DNA of 64,000 nt from Orenia metallireducens (GTDB lineage: Bacteria; Bacillota; Halanaerobiia; Halobacteroidales; Halobacteroidaceae). The notes below the pieces were generated by a model. It saw only the letters and a list, made by a program, of their open reading frames with translations. It made no database searches and was not told the DNA's origin. A program made the translations under genes and the position numbers. Shown here piece by piece: positions 61,812 through 64,000 of the stretch (position 1 is the first letter of the stretch; each line of letters opens with the position of its first letter). Where the stretch lies: the NCBI RefSeq assembly GCF_003001995.1, contig NZ_PVNB01000014.1, positions 38,941 through 102,940 on the forward strand. The letters are read 5' to 3'.

Positions 61812-61932
61812 GGATAATAGCAAAAAAAGCGACATTTAGGAGGTAGATGGGTAGGGGTTAGGAAAATCCAACTACCTAACCACCTAAACACTAACTACCA
61901 AAGTGAAAAGTGTCGCACTATCCCCATTAACT
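61812..61932 (-). repeat. Terminal-inverted-repeat element, family A, copy 9 (inverted)
   Basis: Its reverse complement begins TTAATGGGGATAGTGCGACA and continues with GTTGGATTTTCCTAACCCCT, matching copy 2 at 13603. It lies between the His-rich gene and the first small reductase. Confidence 0.82.
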
Positions 61933-62043
61933 AACATTCTCTAGATTGAAATTATTAAGTATCATATTTAATTAAGATAAGTATAAATTTAATTTTACCT
62001 CCAGATACTAATTTTGATTAATTATATCTAGGGAGGTAAACAT

Positions 62044-62727
62044 ATGGATGTGAAGAGTCAAGGAACTAAAAAAGATTTATTGGCAAAAGGGGCAGTCTTA
62101 CAGCGTGATGGAACTTATGCAATTGCGCCCCATAGTCCAGGGGGAATCTTAAAGCCTGATGAGTTGATTAAGATTGGTGAAATAGCTAAGAAGTACAATG
62201 CTGCAGCCGTTAAAGCAACTAGCTCACAACGTCTAGCTATTGTAGGGTTACAGGAAGAGGATATAGATAATGCTTGGAATGATTTAGGGATGGACCCAGG
62301 ATATGCAATTGGCGTCTGTGTTAGAAGTATCAAATTCTGTCCAGGAACTACCTTCTGTAAAAGAGGTCAGCAGGACTCTGTAGGGATGGGAATGGAGCTG
62401 GATAAGCGCTATCATGGTGTAGAGCTACCAGGTAAGTTCAAAATGGGAGTAAGTGGTTGTGTCAATAAGTGCATGGATACAGAATTTAGAGATTTAGGAT
62501 TAATGGGTACAGCTAAAGGTTTTCATATCTATGCAGGGGGTCATGGTGGAGTCAGAGCTAGATTGGGACAAGTTATAGCTGAACATCAGACGGGAGAAGA
62601 CTCTTTGCAGATTATAGATAATGTGATTAGCTACTTTAAAGAGAATGGTAAGAAAAGAGAACGCTTAGGAGAATTTATTGATCGGGTTGGGATGGAAGAT
62701 TTTAAAGAAAGAGTATTAATTCAGTAG
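62044..62727 (+). CDS. Low-mass sirohaem sulfite/nitrite reductase-like protein, copy 1
   Basis: This 227-residue protein has the sirohaem and 4Fe-4S ligand pattern CPGTTFC (C-x5-C) and SGCVNKC (C-x3-C), as in the small assimilatory-type reductases of Desulfovibrio (about 220 residues) and related methanogen proteins. It lacks the ferredoxin-type clusters of AsrC. It may reduce sulfite or nitrite, with electrons from an unidentified donor. ATG 62044 has GGGAGG at 62032. It is distinct from AsrC but in the same locus. Confidence 0.85.
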   Translation: MDVKSQGTKKDLLAKGAVLQRDGTYAIAPHSPGGILKPDELIKIGEIAKKYNAAAVKATSSQRLAIVGLQEEDIDNAWNDLGMDPGYAIGVCVRSIKFCPGTTFCKRGQQDSVGMGMELDKRYHGVELPGKFKMGVSGCVNKCMDTEFRDLGLMGTAKGFHIYAGGHGGVRARLGQVIAEHQTGEDSLQIIDNVISYFKENGKKRERLGEFIDRVGMEDFKERVLIQ

Positions 62728-62800
62728 TGTGAGTTATATGTGTGGGTGTGAGCTAAAGATTTTAAGAGTATTTAACACACTCACACATTAATTACACATA
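62728..62800. repeat. Inverted repeat between the two small reductase genes
   Basis: TGTGAGTTATATGTGTGGGTGTG (near 62728-62750) pairs, with a few mismatches, with CACACTCACACATTAATTACACA (near 62776-62798). The loop is about 25 bases. It may terminate or process the transcript. Confidence 0.5.
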
Positions 62801-62823
62801 CTAATCAGATTGGAGGAACTAAT

Positions 62824-63537
62824 ATGATTCAATTACCACAAGGGGCAAATTTGCAACGGATTAAAAATGGCAAGAGAAGTTATGCAATCACTCCCCATAT
62901 CAGTGGGGGATTAACCAATGCTAAAACCTTAAAAAAGATTGCTGAAGTGGCAGAGAAATATGATTGTATAATCAAAGTAACATCTGGTCAGCAGATTATG
63001 TTAATTGGTTTAGAAGCTGAGCAAGTAGAGCAAGCTTGGCAAGATTTAGGAATGAAGTCTAAAGATAAGTCTGGTTTAAGGTGTAGAGGTATTCGCTTCT
63101 GCCCTGGAACAAGTTTCTGTAAGCGAGGAAAGGCTGATTCAGTTAGACTGGGAATGGCTTTAGAGAATAAGTATTTAGGAATGGAATTACCTTCAAGAAT
63201 GAAGATGGCTGTCAGTGGTTGCCATTTATCTTGTACGGCTCCAGCTATTAGAGATATTGGTGTAATAGGTCATGAAGAAGGTTTTGAGTTGAGAGTTGGA
63301 GGAGCAGGGGGGCATAATCCTAGTTTAGCTAAGACCATTGCTCATCACTTAAGCCATGAACAGGTACTATTATTTGTAGAAAAGATTATAGATTATTATA
63401 AACAAGAGGGTAAGGTAGGCGAGAGATTGGGTGAGATGATAGAGAGAATAGGTTGGAATGAGTTTAAAGATATAGTCATTGATGAAGAGCTTAGCAATCA
63501 TATAGGAGTAGAAAATTTTGAAGAAATAGCAGAGTAA
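62824..63537 (+). CDS. Low-mass sirohaem sulfite/nitrite reductase-like protein, copy 2
   Basis: This 237-residue protein is a paralogue of the gene at 62044. It keeps CPGTSFC (C-x5-C) and SGCHLSC (C-x3-C) as cluster ligands. It differs in many non-core residues, so it is not a recent duplication. GGAGG lies before ATG 62824. A tandem pair of these with AsrC gives three sirohaem proteins in 6 kb; their individual substrates are not known. Confidence 0.85.
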   Translation: MIQLPQGANLQRIKNGKRSYAITPHISGGLTNAKTLKKIAEVAEKYDCIIKVTSGQQIMLIGLEAEQVEQAWQDLGMKSKDKSGLRCRGIRFCPGTSFCKRGKADSVRLGMALENKYLGMELPSRMKMAVSGCHLSCTAPAIRDIGVIGHEEGFELRVGGAGGHNPSLAKTIAHHLSHEQVLLFVEKIIDYYKQEGKVGERLGEMIERIGWNEFKDIVIDEELSNHIGVENFEEIAE

Positions 63538-63697
63538 TTATTATAATATTAACAATATATATATTACTTACATTATGCTTGTAATAAATTTAATCTTGTT
63601 TATTATAAATATTTAGCGTATAATTAAGAAGGCTATTTAGTAATTTTAATCTCTTGTTATTTATTATAAAGGTATTAGAAGAAATTAAAGTTTATGT

Positions 63698-63726
63698 TTG
63701 ACATTAATTTTATGATATGATATTAT
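63698..63726 (+). promoter_or_regulatory. Promoter of the tRNA genes
   Basis: TTGACA (63698-63703) and TATTAT (63721-63726) are 17 bases apart, about 70 bases before the first tRNA. Confidence 0.7.
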
Positions 63727-63796
63727 ACTAAATGTCGCACAGTAAATTATCCACTTAAGGTTGTATTCTTTATTTTATACAGCAACTAAAGATTAT

Positions 63797-63881
63797 GGAG
63801 GGGTTCCCGAGTGGTCAAAGGGAGCAGACTGTAAATCTGCCGGCGACGCCTTCAGAGGTTCAAATCCTCTCCCCTCCACCA
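63797..63881 (+). tRNA. tRNA-Tyr (GTA), with CCA encoded
   Basis: Acceptor GGAGGGG (63797-63803) pairs with CCCCTCC (63871-63877). The anticodon is GTA at 63831-63833, the T-loop is GGTTCAAATCC, and a long variable arm is present as expected for bacterial tRNA-Tyr. A CCA follows at 63879-63881. Confidence 0.95.
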
Positions 63882-63906
63882 TTTTATTAGCTAATACTAA
63901 AAGTAT

Positions 63907-63995
63907 GCCGAGGTGGCGGAATAGGCAGACGCACCGGACTTAAAATCCGGTGGGATTTAACTCCCGTGTCGGTTCGAGTCCGACCCTCGGTACCA
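63907..63995 (+). tRNA. tRNA-Leu (TAA), with CCA encoded
   Basis: Acceptor GCCGAGG (63907-63913) pairs with CCTCGGT (63985-63991). The anticodon is TAA at 63941-63943, a long variable arm follows as in tRNA-Leu, and the T-loop is GGTTCGAGTCC. CCA is encoded at 63993-63995. Confidence 0.95.
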
Positions 63996-64000
63996 TCTTT

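Noticed and set aside
63761..63943. A 60-residue reading frame across the two tRNA genes
   Set aside because: It is a chance frame through tRNA-Tyr and tRNA-Leu and has no proper ribosome site.
1..64000. CRISPR array, prophage or complete insertion sequence
   Set aside because: No regularly spaced direct repeats, cas genes, capsid or integrase genes, or transposase frames were found.

Overview
The window is a low-GC bacterial chromosome segment with Shine-Dalgarno-led genes, short hairpin-plus-T terminators, many small intergenic repeats and no phage or CRISPR locus. The gene mix fits an anaerobic, carbohydrate-fermenting Firmicute: AsrABC sulfite reductase, PTS trehalose uptake, glycogen synthesis, secreted amylases, SdpRI and a purine riboswitch. 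I suspect the Halanaerobiales (for example Halobacteroidaceae), but that is inference from gene style and not proven by any marker here.

Layout. 1-366 is the 3' end of malQ. 0.5-16.9 kb is a loose series of small metabolic and housekeeping genes: HAD phosphatases, GNATs, LysE exporters, methyltransferases, a racemase, a QueG-like Fe-S protein, a large c-di-GMP protein and a TrmH-MarR fusion. 17-20 kb holds htpG, a secreted protein and a Staygreen homologue. 20.7-25.3 kb is a complete trehalose system (treP, treA, treR) with two TreR-type operators. 25.8-35 kb holds a ZIP transporter, several uncharacterised proteins, an AraC/GyrI regulator, a CPBP protease and an FtsA-like ATPase. 35-48.4 kb holds a MATE pump, two tandem glgC genes, a guanine-type riboswitch with xpt-pbuX, sdpRI, two tandem secreted alpha-amylases and a CBM48-like/tyrosine-phosphatase protein. 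48.8-55.9 kb holds a Dabb protein, a DUF421 protein, an SPL-family radical SAM enzyme, a formate/nitrite-type channel, a chemoreceptor and a Cof-type HAD. 56.4-63.5 kb is a sulfite-reduction locus: asrABC, a Crp/Fnr regulator, a lipoprotein, a His-rich protein and two low-mass sirohaem reductases. tRNA-Tyr and tRNA-Leu close the window.

How the genes work together. Glycogen and alpha-glucan metabolism recurs: malQ, two glgC, two amylases and the putative glycan-binding phosphatase. The second theme is anaerobic sulfur or nitrogen reduction. Perfect or near-perfect TGTGA-N6-TCACA sites lie before the channel gene, twice before asrA, and before the His-rich gene. Each site is placed the same distance from a -10-like hexamer, which suggests one Crp/Fnr regulon, probably run by the regulator gene inside the cluster.

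The intergenic DNA is unusually rich in two families of dispersed inverted-repeat elements. A related inverted repeat lies inside the expression platform of the purine riboswitch. Both amylase leaders and the second glgC leader contain strong Shine-Dalgarno sequences that are not followed by a gene.
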